In this document: in pieces, positions 1 to 7,748 of the stretch
Position numbering within the stretch: the first letter of the stretch is position 1
Layout: each line of letters opens with the position of its first letter
Notes under the pieces: model-generated
Database searches by the model: none
What the model was told of the DNA's origin: nothing
Seen by the model: only the letters and a program-made list of their open reading frames with translations
Position numbers and translations under genes: made by a program
Assembly (NCBI GenBank): GCA_022496185.1
Contig: WTXG01000380.1
Coordinates: forward strand, 1 to 27,919
Reading direction: 5' to 3'
DNA length: 27,919 nucleotides
From: Multifurca ochricompacta
Lineage: Eukaryota; Basidiomycota; Agaricomycetes; Russulales; Russulaceae

Positions 1-112
1 TTGCTACCCGTTTAGGTAAAGACTAATTAATATACAGTTTTTGACCATTCACAACTGAATTATCTTGCTACCTGTTAGGTAGCGCTTATCTAACCTCAGC
101 TGCGTTTCCACA
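1..112 (+). repeat. Copia-1 5' LTR, right end only
   Basis: This stretch repeats 4590-4701 with one substitution (position 10) and two offsetting 1-nt indels, and ends in ...tttccaca. The left part of the LTR lies outside the window. It contains the second copy of the duplicated R/U5 motif (ttttgaccattcacaactga) and a small hairpin sequence, gctacc...ggtagc. Confidence 0.9.
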
Positions 113-124
113 GGTTATGGGCCC
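113..124 (+). promoter_or_regulatory. Copia-1 primer binding site, initiator-Met tRNA half type
   Basis: The sequence ggttatgggccc directly follows the LTR end. Its complement, GGGCCCATAACC, is the anticodon stem-loop of an initiator methionine tRNA (CAT anticodon, GGG stem). Drosophila copia is known to prime from a 5'-half fragment of this tRNA cut in the anticodon loop. The match is seen; use of a tRNA half here is inferred. Confidence 0.75.
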
Positions 125-237
125 TGGCTGTAACTGAATAATCCAGAAGAAGATCGACACTTTATTACACAAGCTTCCTTTCAGATCACGCGTTTTTTGA
201 TATCTCCCGAAAAGATTGAAAACCATCACTTAGCAGC

Positions 238-1021
238 ATGGCCCCTACATTTTCATTCCCACCTTCAGCCACGATCGAGATCCTCGATGGAGCAAACTGG
301 CCTACTTGGTCGGCACGCATGATGGCAATCTTCCGGATGAATGGCGTCCGGAACCACTTAGTCGGTCCCCGCCCCCTACTCTCCCAGCAGACTGGGACGA
401 AAAGGAAGGCGTTCTCGTAGGCGTCCTTGAAGTTTACACTCAGAAGGACGTCTGGATGGCTGTAGCAGATGATACTAAGTTTGCTACTTGTAAAGCTAAG
501 TGGGACGAGCTGCACCGTGTCTACGGAGGAGTTGGATCTATGTCTACATTCAACACTTGGGCGTCCCTCACAGGCACTGCCCTTGACGACTCCTCGCCAA
601 TGCTCCTGCAATTACAAAAGCTGAATGAAGCTCGCATCAGTCTCAAGAACAATGAGATGGAGATCTCCATCTCCATTTTCATTTATCCTCATCAAGGCTC
701 TACCCGAGTCTTACTCAGCCGTCGCGTCAACGATACTCGCTTCCGGTGCACCATCGGGCCTTCTACCTCAGGTCATACAAGATCGTATTCTCAATGAGGA
801 AGGTCGGCGATCCGGAGCTTCCGCGTCACTCAACAAAGCCGCGCCCATCAAAAACAAACAAATAAACCAAATATTAAATGCTTTATTGTCAGAAAAGCGG
901 GCACAAGGCTACGGAGTGTCGGAAGAAGAAGAAGGATGCAGAGGACAAGAAGGCAACGGAGGCAGCGTCAGCCAATAAGGCGGTGAACGCTCACTTAGCT
1001 ACCACTTCGGCATCATTGTAG
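238..1021 (+). pseudogene. gag: Copia-1 gag (capsid/nucleocapsid), frameshifted
   Basis: An ATG at 238, 126 bp after the LTR, opens a Gag-like frame (MAPTFSFPPSATIEILDGAN, then W-P-T-W), the usual N-terminus of Copia Gag. The frame shifts near 340-400 and again near 640-680, so the protein is spread over three frames. The expected CCHC zinc knuckle lies at 879-918: after the first Cys one nucleotide is missing, and in the shifted frame C-Q-K-S-G-H-K-A-T-E-C follows. A Lys-rich tail (KKKKDAEDKK) ends at TAG 1019-1021. Intact Gag would coat the RNA and build the particle; this copy cannot. Confidence 0.8.
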
Positions 1022-1310
1022 AGGTAGCCGACGACAATGACAAGCTCCGTGTTGCCCTGTACTCGGCTGAGAGATCCAGATGGATGATGGATTCTGGTGC
1101 GACTCATCAATTACCCTCGCATCGATCAGACTTCACGACATACAAGCTCGCACATGGAATAGTGCGCTTAGGTGACAATTCTAATGTGAAGCAGATCGGG
1201 GTTGGGACCGTGGTATTCACTACCACTGTAGGGAACAAAGAGTCCGAAATCACCTGAATAAGTCCTACACATTCCAGATGTGAAGACGCGCTTCATCTCA
1301 ACGCGCGCTC
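1022..1310 (+). pseudogene. Copia-1 protease region, broken
   Basis: Codons from 1081 read W-M-M-D-S-G-A-T-H-Q. The D-S-G-A-T motif (Asp at 1090-1092) is the active site of an aspartic protease, and the following Ser/His context is typical of Copia. The frame stops at TGA 1255-1257, and the coding signal (V-L-H-I-P-D-V-K-T-R-F) resumes in another frame directly after it. The intact enzyme would cut the Gag-Pol polyprotein. Because of the stop and shift this copy cannot be joined to integrase. Confidence 0.75.
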
Positions 1311-1998
1311 TTGCCCAAAAGGGGGCTCGGATCTCGTTCCAAGATAATCATTTCAGATCTCAGTCCAAGACCGGACAGTAGCACGAGGCTACTTGGAGGC
1401 GAACCTTTACTGGTTGGACACCTCCATGGCAGGCCTCAATGCGCACGCGCGCACTTCACTTCCTATCGACATCTGGCATCATCGCATGGGGCACATGTCA
1501 TACGATGCCCTGAAGCGATACCATGAATCTGTAAAAGGTATAACTCTCGATGCTCCGATCAATCACGATCAGTCGCCGTGTTCCGGGTGCGAACTCGGGA
1601 AACAGTCGCGACTTCCCTTCAAATCTTCTCACAAGCGATCGGACGGCTACTTCAAATCGTACACAGCGATCTGGCCGGGCCGATGCAAGTCCAATCCATT
1701 CAAGGCGCACTTTACATCGCAACGTTTATCGATGACTACTCCAGGCATGGAGTGGTGTACTTCCTAAAGAGTAAGGATCAGTGTGCAGCCGCTTTCAAGA
1801 ATTCCTGGCCTGGGCGAGACCCAGACTCGGAAAACTGCGCGCGCTACACTCTGACGGGGAGGGGAGTATTTGTCAGGCGCTCTTCGATCAGTATTGGACG
1901 AGAAGGGAATCAAGCACAAGTTAACGATGCCGGGTTCACCACAACAAAACGGGATAGCCAAGTGATGGAACAGGACAATCCTTGACAAGGCGCGCTCG
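1311..1998 (+). pseudogene. Copia-1 integrase, N-terminal and core parts, frameshifted
   Basis: The pre-integrase zinc module is visible: W-H-H-R-M-G-H-M near 1470-1500 and C-S-G-C-E-L-G-K near 1579-1603 supply the HHCC ligands. The catalytic core follows in another frame (H-S-D-L-A-G-P and F-I-D-D-Y-S-R near 1660-1745). At least two more shifts fall between 1795 and 1950. A TGA at 1963-1965 lies in frame with the long downstream ORF, at a place where Copia-2 has Arg (Q-N-G-R-A-E-R-F), so it probably arose from CGA. An intact integrase would insert the cDNA; this one is non-functional. Confidence 0.8.
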
Positions 1999-4281
1999 AT
2001 GTTACACGGCGCCGGATTGTCACTCGGCTTCTGGGAGTTGGCAGTGGATACTGCCGTGCATACTTACAACAGGACTCCCACCCGCACGATAGGTTGGCGC
2101 ACACCGCATGAGCTCTGGAGTGCTGGTCACACTCCAGACGTTTCGTACTTCCGGGTCTTCGGATGCAAGGCATATGTACATGTGCCTGAGGACAAACGCA
2201 GGAAGCTCGATCCGAGATCAATCGAGGCTACGTTTGTCGGGTATGAACCGGGTTCAAAGGGTTACCGGTTATGGAATAAGAGTACCCAAGCGGTCATCAT
2301 GTCTCGCGACGTGATCTTTGATGAGCGTTCCTTTCCATTTCAGGATAGTGGTGAGCCGTCCACTAGTTCTAAGAACCCCACGGCCCTTGAGGGGCCCCTG
2401 GCAGTTTCATTTCCTATGACAGTCTCTACACAGGGACTAGGGGAGGTCCGTCCGCCAAGGACACCTTCCCCTGATGCTACACAACGCGCACAAGTTTCCA
2501 TTCCTGTCACTCCGCCTTCTCGCGCCGCACTGCAAGAACCTCCACCCCGCGCACCACGAAACCGGACTTTCCGGGTTCAGCGGACCGGTGACCCTGCTTC
2601 ACAGGTCGTGCCCCCTTGGAGACTGCGAGAGAACCCTCGCAGAAATCCACAGTACTTCGGCGAAGACAATGCCGAGTTGGATGATCAAGGGCGCCTGGGT
2701 GAACAGGCTTTGCTAGCAGCAGCCGCTTATCGCGACCCACTAACGTATCGGGAAGCGATGAAATCGGAGTTTGCAGGTGACTGGCAAGAAGCGTGCCAAT
2801 ATGAGATGGACGCACTAGCCAAGAATGGGACGTGGACCCTAGTGGACTTACCGGCGGACCGTAAGGCCGTCAAGTCAAAGTGGGTATTCAAGCGCAAAGC
2901 CGATGGTCACTTTCGCGCGCGCTTGGTAGCGAAGGGTTTCACTCAGATTCAGGGAATTGATTACGATGAGACATTCTCTCCAGTAGCTCGGTTCGAGTCC
3001 TTGCGACTCTTGCTAGCGTTGGCCGCGCTAGAGGATTGGGAGATCCATCAGATGGATGTCAAGTCGGCATTCCTCAATGGGCTACTGGATGAGGTAATTT
3101 ACATGGAGCAACCACTGGGTTTCGTCGAATCAGGTCAGGAGAACAAGGTATGCCTACTCAAAAAGGCAATTTACGGTCTCAAACAAGCCTCGCGCGCATG
3201 GAACTTACAATTCCATGGAGTTCTGTTAGAGCTCGGCTTCACGCGCACGCATTCCGATGCAGGAGTTTACGTGTCTCGTCGCCAAGAAGGGGAGGGACTA
3301 GTCATTATTATCCTCTATGTCGACGACATCACCATCTTAGGCGACTCTCTCGATGAAGTCAACCGGATCAAAGGTATCTTATCTCGGCGCTATGAAATGA
3401 CTGATCTAGGCGAGATCGACTCTTATCTCGGAGTTCGGATCACTCGTGACAGATCGGCCAGGCGTTTGGAGATCGACCAATCCCGGTACATCTCAGAGAT
3501 TGTAGGACGCTTTGGCATGGCGGACGCTAACCCCACCCGCACGCCTCTTCCTGCTGGGGCTGAGGTCCATTTGGTAAAGTACACCAGTCAGGCAACTCAA
3601 GCAGAAATAACACACTTTCAACAAATTATTGGGAGCCTACTGTATGTGCAAATTGGGACCCGCCCAGACATCTCTTTCGCTGTAGCGCGCCTTGCGCAGT
3701 ACGCAGCAAACCCTTCCCCGCAACATCTACGACTTGCCAAGTACGTACTGGCTTATCTAAACAGTACAGCTGACCTACGGCTATGCTACGATGGAGCGCG
3801 CGGGACCGGTCTCATCGGTTATTCGGACTCCAGCCTTGGAGACGATGCCGATGACTTTCATTCAACCTCGGGCTATGTTTTTCTCCTTGCTGACTCAGCG
3901 ATCTCATGGACTTCGCGTAAGCAAAAGACCGTGGCCCAAAGTACCACTCATGCCGAGTACATGGCACTCGCCGAGGCGGCAAATCAAGCCGCGTGGTACC
4001 GGAGCATCTTTTCTGAACTAGGCTATGAAGTCTCCGACCCGATCCCCCTACACGGCGATAACAAGGGCGCGGTGGACTTAGCACTCAATCCTGTGACTGG
4101 CAGACGCTCAAAACACATCCCGATCAAATTTCACGCTATCCGCGAATATGTCGAGCAAGGCTTTATTGAACTCATCAGAACACCCACTGCAGACATGCTC
4201 GCTGACGGATTTACGAAGCCACACGCGCAAGCGAAACTTATGGACTTCGTCTCTGGATTAGGACTAATAGGATTGTCTTAA
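1999..4281 (+). CDS. pol: Copia-1 polyprotein 3' part: integrase tail, RT, RNase H
   Basis: This is one open frame of 760 codons ending in TAA 11 bp before the 3' LTR. The ATG at 1999 is internal to integrase, not a true start; the frame is open back to the TGA at 1963. Residues 1-110 are the integrase C-terminal region (L-S-L-G-F-W-E, Y-N-R-T-P-T-R). A Pro/Ser-rich linker follows to about 235. RT spans about 278-515, with the catalytic Y-V-D-D at 440-443 (nt 3316-3327). RNase H spans about 605-735, with D-S-S-L-G-D at 610, T-T-H-A-E-Y-M-A-L and H-G-D-N-K-G-A. All expected RT and RNase H catalytic acids are present. The enzyme pair copies genomic RNA to cDNA inside the particle. Expression is doubtful because everything upstream is broken. 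Confidence 0.92.
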   Translation: MLHGAGLSLGFWELAVDTAVHTYNRTPTRTIGWRTPHELWSAGHTPDVSYFRVFGCKAYVHVPEDKRRKLDPRSIEATFVGYEPGSKGYRLWNKSTQAVIMSRDVIFDERSFPFQDSGEPSTSSKNPTALEGPLAVSFPMTVSTQGLGEVRPPRTPSPDATQRAQVSIPVTPPSRAALQEPPPRAPRNRTFRVQRTGDPASQVVPPWRLRENPRRNPQYFGEDNAELDDQGRLGEQALLAAAAYRDPLTYREAMKSEFAGDWQEACQYEMDALAKNGTWTLVDLPADRKAVKSKWVFKRKADGHFRARLVAKGFTQIQGIDYDETFSPVARFESLRLLLALAALEDWEIHQMDVKSAFLNGLLDEVIYMEQPLGFVESGQENKVCLLKKAIYGLKQASRAWNLQFHGVLLELGFTRTHSDAGVYVSRRQEGEGLVIIILYVDDITILGDSLDEVNRIKGILSRRYEMTDLGEIDSYLGVRITRDRSARRLEIDQSRYISEIVGRFGMADANPTRTPLPAGAEVHLVKYTSQATQAEITHFQQIIGSLLYVQIGTRPDISFAVARLAQYAANPSPQHLRLAKYVLAYLNSTADLRLCYDGARGTGLIGYSDSSLGDDADDFHSTSGYVFLLADSAISWTSRKQKTVAQSTTHAEYMALAEAANQAAWYRSIFSELGYEVSDPIPLHGDNKGAVDLALNPVTGRRSKHIPIKFHAIREYVEQGFIELIRTPTADMLADGFTKPHAQAKLMDFVSGLGLIGLS

Positions 4282-4283
4282 TC

Positions 4284-4292
4284 ACGGGGGGA
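4284..4292 (+). promoter_or_regulatory. Copia-1 polypurine tract
   Basis: The purine-rich run acgggggga sits directly before the TGTTGAGC start of the 3' LTR, where plus-strand DNA synthesis is primed in LTR elements. Confidence 0.75.
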
Positions 4293-4701
4293 TGTTGAGC
4301 CGGTAACGGATCAGAGTTGGCCGGACCGGATCAGAGGTGACTGGAGTTGCCGGTACAAGACGGAGTTAAGTGGACATTGTAATATACCTACTGACATTCC
4401 ACTCGTTTGTTATGATTACTTATGATTAAGATACAATCCTTCATGACCATAGCACAGCACACTCTTTACAGTATTTAAGGACATTATTTCTGTGTTGTAC
4501 ACTTCAGTTTTGACCATTCACAACTGAAGTGAGTATTTACTTAGATTATCTTTACCACGCGTATAGCTAACATTACTCGCGTAGTTATCTTGCTACCCAT
4601 TTAGGTAAAGACTAATTAATATACAGTTTTGACCATTCACAACTGAATTATCTTGCTACCTGTTTAGGTAGCGCTTATCTAACCTCAGCTGCGTTTCCAC
4701 A
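4293..4701 (+). repeat. Copia-1 3' LTR (409 bp)
   Basis: It begins TGTTGAGC and ends TTTCCACA. A TATA-like box (tatttaa, 4472-4478) is followed 28 bp later by a stem-loop at the likely transcription start. The motif ttttgaccattcacaactga occurs twice (about 4507 and 4626), and the motif atcttgctacc also occurs twice, so the R/U5 part contains an internal duplication. Confidence 0.92.
4500..4531 (+). promoter_or_regulatory. Stem-loop at the predicted transcription start of the Copia-1 LTR
   Basis: The arms cacttcagtt (4500-4509) and aactgaagtg (4522-4531) are a perfect 10-bp inverted repeat around a 12-nt loop, 28 bp after the TATA box. It would lie at the 5' end of the RNA. The Copia-2 LTR has a stem-loop at the same place. 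Confidence 0.6.
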
Positions 4702-4702
4702 C

Positions 4703-6256
4703 CAGTCACCAAACCCCAATGACGATTTTGATCATTCTGAAGAACCTCACCCAAATGACCTCGTTGGTATGGAGCAAGATGACGATGTCCCTGAATTCCC
4801 TTTCTTCACCAATAACCCGAATTCCTCTATGTACTTCCCCCTTGAGATTACCATGGCAGATGGAGAAAAAGCTATAGCTAAGTACATATTTTACACCAAC
4901 AGAGGAATGGATGTCGCAGGCTGCATGAAAAAGGATGGGCCTGTCTACAGGGCTCTGGTGTACCTGGAAGAGCAGTATACAGGTCGTCTCCACCATATGA
5001 TGAGTGACGAACAGTTGGGACACCTTGCGGCTGACGACCCCCGAGCATTTGCAATCGACGAGGTATTAAATGACATGCGACTTCTGCGTCTCAAGGCTGA
5101 AGTAATGAGACTGCGGAAAACCCTCACCCTTCACACCACGCTCAATACCCAGTACAAGGAATACACAAAACAAATGACAAGGCTCACGAGAGGGATGTTC
5201 CAGGTGGAACAGGAGCTGACAGAGATTCAGAAAAGGCTGGAGATTGGGGACGCATACCAGACAATTGCTGAGAGGTACACAGATACCTACGCTCGACCCC
5301 TCCCCCCACAATCGCTCGGAGCAGCCCCACAACTGCTGCCGAACTGATTTGAGATGCCACATATGCACGAAAACCCCCGAGGAGAGACTTGTTGGCAATG
5401 CGACAGCAAGTACCACATTAGCTGGAACTGCCCCCTCAACTGCAAATGGTGCTGCCACTGCTGAAGCAACCTACACTGGAGCCGATTTTGTATTTTCCGA
5501 CGTCTCGGTGTCGCTCCCACCATTGTCAATCCTTCAGGCTGGTGTGGAAAATGTCTGCGACACAACATGGGACACTGTGAGCTCGACTGTCCGGTCTACA
5601 ACCTGTGCTGCCAATGTGGATGACACGGTGTCACAGTTAGGTGTGGAACTGTGTCGGGGTCGGACGGGAGCAAGTCTCCCAAGGCAAGGTTCAAAGTTAC
5701 AATAGAGTCAAGATCTAGTCAAGCCCATGACGAAGTCAGAGGGCACGCATGTGAGATTCGAGGTCAACGGCAGAGACTCTAAGTCCTGCAACAAGTTCAA
5801 GATGATGAAGGCTCTCCAAGTCACATCTTGGAGAGTTCAAGTGGGGTTCTAACTGAGAGGATTCAAGGATTCCGAAGCACCTCTGATTGAACACAAGGAG
5901 AACAGACTTAGTCTGTCTCTCTACTCTAGTTGGTCTTTAAATACATGTAGAACTAGCTATGTCATAGTAAATAGAAGGTTCTAGGACTATGACATAGTAT
6001 CTAAATAGTTGTGCAGTAGAATGAGCTAGAACTAAGGAGAATTAGGAGGGGTTAGGCCCTCAGTAAGCCAAAACACTGGTGAAACACAATGTCAAGTCAT
6101 TAGTAACGTCACAGGGAGAATTCTGTCACACGCGGCCCATACAGCTTTCTGCGCACACATCAATGCACGGTGGACGAAACTTACACCATGGGGGATTGCA
6201 ACCTAGCAGATGATTATGTGGACTTGGTGCAGGATGACGATGGTGCACGTTTCTAG
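4703..6256 (+). pseudogene. ORF Z: coiled-coil, multi-zinc-knuckle protein of the Gypsy-C4 element, broken
   Basis: The frame is open from the Copia-1 boundary (4703; ATG at 4769 is internal or secondary). It reads an acidic N-part, then a helical, coiled-coil-like stretch at about 5090-5270 (L-R-L-K-A-E-V-M-R-L-R-K), and after a TGA (5345-5347) continues in the same frame into zinc knuckles. The first is C-W-Q-C-D-S-K-Y-H-I-S-W-N-C (5390-5431, CX2CX4HX4C). The second is C-G-K-C....H....C (5543-5590), and a third starts at C-C-Q-C-G (5606). Two more TGA codons lie at 5462 and 5621. Solo LTR B' interrupts the third knuckle. If it and one target copy are skipped (5629-6135), the same frame continues for about 40 codons to TAG 6254-6256. 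The ORF ends 31 bp before the C4 LTR and next to its polypurine tract, so it belongs to that element. Function is unknown; nucleic-acid binding is inferred from the knuckles. Confidence 0.7.
5629..6130 (-). repeat. Solo LTR B' (502 bp, Gypsy-B related)
   Basis: It starts TGTCACAG and ends TGTCACA on the plus strand. Flanks are cacgg (5624-5628) and cgcgg (6131-6135), a 5-bp target duplication with one A/G difference. On the minus strand it has a TATA-like tatttaaag, a palindrome at the likely start site (acagactaagtctgt, 5902-5916) and a hairpin (5812-5835), in the same order as the B1, B2 and D LTRs. No internal sequence is left, so it is a solo LTR made by LTR-LTR recombination. Confidence 0.8.
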
Positions 6257-6273
6257 CTGGGTCAGCTCAAGCC

Positions 6274-6287
6274 AGAAAGGAGGGTGA
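6274..6287 (+). promoter_or_regulatory. Gypsy-C4 polypurine tract
   Basis: agaaaggagggtga directly precedes the TGTTAC start of the LTR. The same gggtga ending precedes the Gypsy-B LTRs (reverse strand, 16949-16960 and 26774-26785), which supports this being the inside of a Gypsy element. Confidence 0.7.
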
Positions 6288-6869
6288 TGTTACGATCAGG
6301 GCCCAGCAGCCCTATTTTCTTTACCCTCCCCAATAGGGACCCCACTCGCCCACTGATGCTACACTTTCTCATCACATCTCCCTCTTGGGACCCCTCGCAT
6401 GCCCTGCTTCCATCCCCATGACCACTGTTTGGACTTATGTATACATTGTTTACCTATGATTGCTTTCCTTATCTCTTTATCTTTATGACCGGACACTTAC
6501 TTAATCCCCTATCAGAAGCCTGGCTTTACGCCCTACGCTTTCATATATTTGGGCCCACATGACTCCGAGATAGCCTATCTATAGATGCCCATCTGATTAC
6601 GTATATAAGTCAGCCTTAGCTACATTGTAAGCCTTAGACTTGACTTATTGAATACATCGGTGCTTGTCTTCTGGACTTTCCCCTTTGAACTCTTTGACTC
6701 GTCTGTCTCGGTGTTTCTGACACCTTTCCATTCAACATTGTCTTAGAGTGCAGCCTCTTTGACTTTGACTCTTCCCATATAACTCCAAGAGGTCTTATTG
6801 ATCTCTTACCTGAACACAAATGAACCCTGTCACACAAGTCGTGTGGAACGTCCCGCACCGGACATAACA
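6288..6869 (+). repeat. Gypsy-C4 3' LTR (582 bp)
   Basis: It begins TGTTACGATC and ends GGACATAACA, alignable along its length with the LTRs at 12724, 13457 and 19699. A TATA box lies at 6602-6608 and the start motif agacttgactt at 6636-6646. It is a 3' LTR because it follows a polypurine tract and is followed by Copia-2 integrase sequence (tgtgtcaac...), not by the Gypsy-C primer site. The target duplication tgtgt should recur at the left end of C4, outside the window. Confidence 0.9.
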
Positions 6870-7748
6870 TGTGTCAACACTTCCCACAAATCTGCATCAA
6901 GTAGCCTTGAAACCTGGCATCTGCGAATGGGTCATATGTCAAAAGAGGCCCTCAAAAGACATGCTCCTAAGGCTGTAAAAGGCCTTAGTATAGATAAAAG
7001 CCAAGTGGAAGACAAGCCATGTTATGGCTGTGAAATGGGAAAATCACACTGTCTTCCATTCCCTCCCTCTCAAAAGAGAGCTTCAGCACCCTTGGAAGTC
7101 ATTCATAGTGACCTAGTTGGTCCTCTACAATGTACTTCAATTCAAGGGAACCTGTACTTTGCCACCTTCATAGACGACTTTAGCAGAACAGCTCTAGTTG
7201 TTGCTATGAAGGCCAAAAGTGATTTTACATCAGTCTTCTGTAATATTAAGGCATTCTTGGAAAATAAAACAGACAAGAAAATAAAGACCTTATATACAGA
7301 CCAAGGTGGTGAATTTGTGAACAGGGAGCTGAAGTCAATACTTGAGCAGGCTGGCATAGAGCATAAATTGACAATGCCATATTCCCCACAACAAAATGGA
7401 AGGGCTGAAAGGTTCAACAGAACCATCATGGAAAAGGCTACCAGTATGCTGCATCATGCTGGTCTTTCCCTTGGTTTCTGGGAATGTGCAGTGCGAACAG
7501 CCTGTCACATATACAATAGAACACCCATCCGTTCCAATAAGTGGAGGACACCACTTGAGCTTCTGGATGGGGACATTCCAGATGTCTCTTACTTTAAAAT
7601 ATTTGGCTGCTTAGCCTATTACACTGTCCCAGAGGACAAAAGACACAAACTGGATCACAAAGCCAGAGAGACAGTCTTTGTCAGGTATGCACCCCATTCC
7701 AAGGGTATCTTCTATGGGACACGCATACTCATCCTTTGTATTGTCTAG
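6870..7748 (+). pseudogene. Copia-2 integrase, 5'-truncated
   Basis: The reading frame is open from the LTR edge. The zinc module is W-H-L-R-M-G-H-M ... C-Y-G-C-E-M-G-K (about 6916-7041). The catalytic core shows H-S-D-L-V-G-P, F-I-D-D-F-S-R, Y-T-D-Q-G-G-E-F and P-Q-Q-N-G-R-A-E-R-F, so the DDE residues are intact. It continues through Y-N-R-T-P and P-D-V-S-Y-F. A 1-nt loss near 7700-7710 moves the protein into the next frame. An ATG that can be read upstream at 6798 lies inside the C4 LTR and is not a real start. As the upstream part is cut off by C4, this copy is dead. Confidence 0.85.

Larger units (their letters stand above)
1..4701 (+). mobile_element. Copia-1: Ty1/Copia LTR retrotransposon, nearly full length
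   Basis: The right end of the 5' LTR (1-112) matches the right end of the 3' LTR (4590-4701) at all but about three positions. Between them lie a primer site, gag, protease, integrase, RT and RNase H in the Copia order, then a G-rich polypurine tract at 4284-4292. Gag, protease and the first two thirds of integrase are broken by several 1-nt shifts and stops, while the last 2.3 kb is one open frame. The bases after 4701 continue an open reading frame (ORF Z), so Copia-1 inserted into that ORF. The target duplication should begin at 4702 (ccagt) and recur just left of the 5' LTR, outside the window. The sequence is CpG-rich compared with Copia-2, which suggests a younger insertion. Confidence 0.93.

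Noticed and set aside
5244..5705. Open frame rich in Thr and Ala overlapping the zinc-knuckle part of ORF Z
   Set aside because: The other frame, shared with the upstream ORF, contains spaced Cys/His zinc knuckles; the Thr/Ala frame has no motif and runs into the solo LTR.
6798..6869. ATG at 6798 as the start of the Copia-2 integrase gene
   Set aside because: This part is the end of the Gypsy-C4 LTR; the frame crosses the LTR edge by chance.
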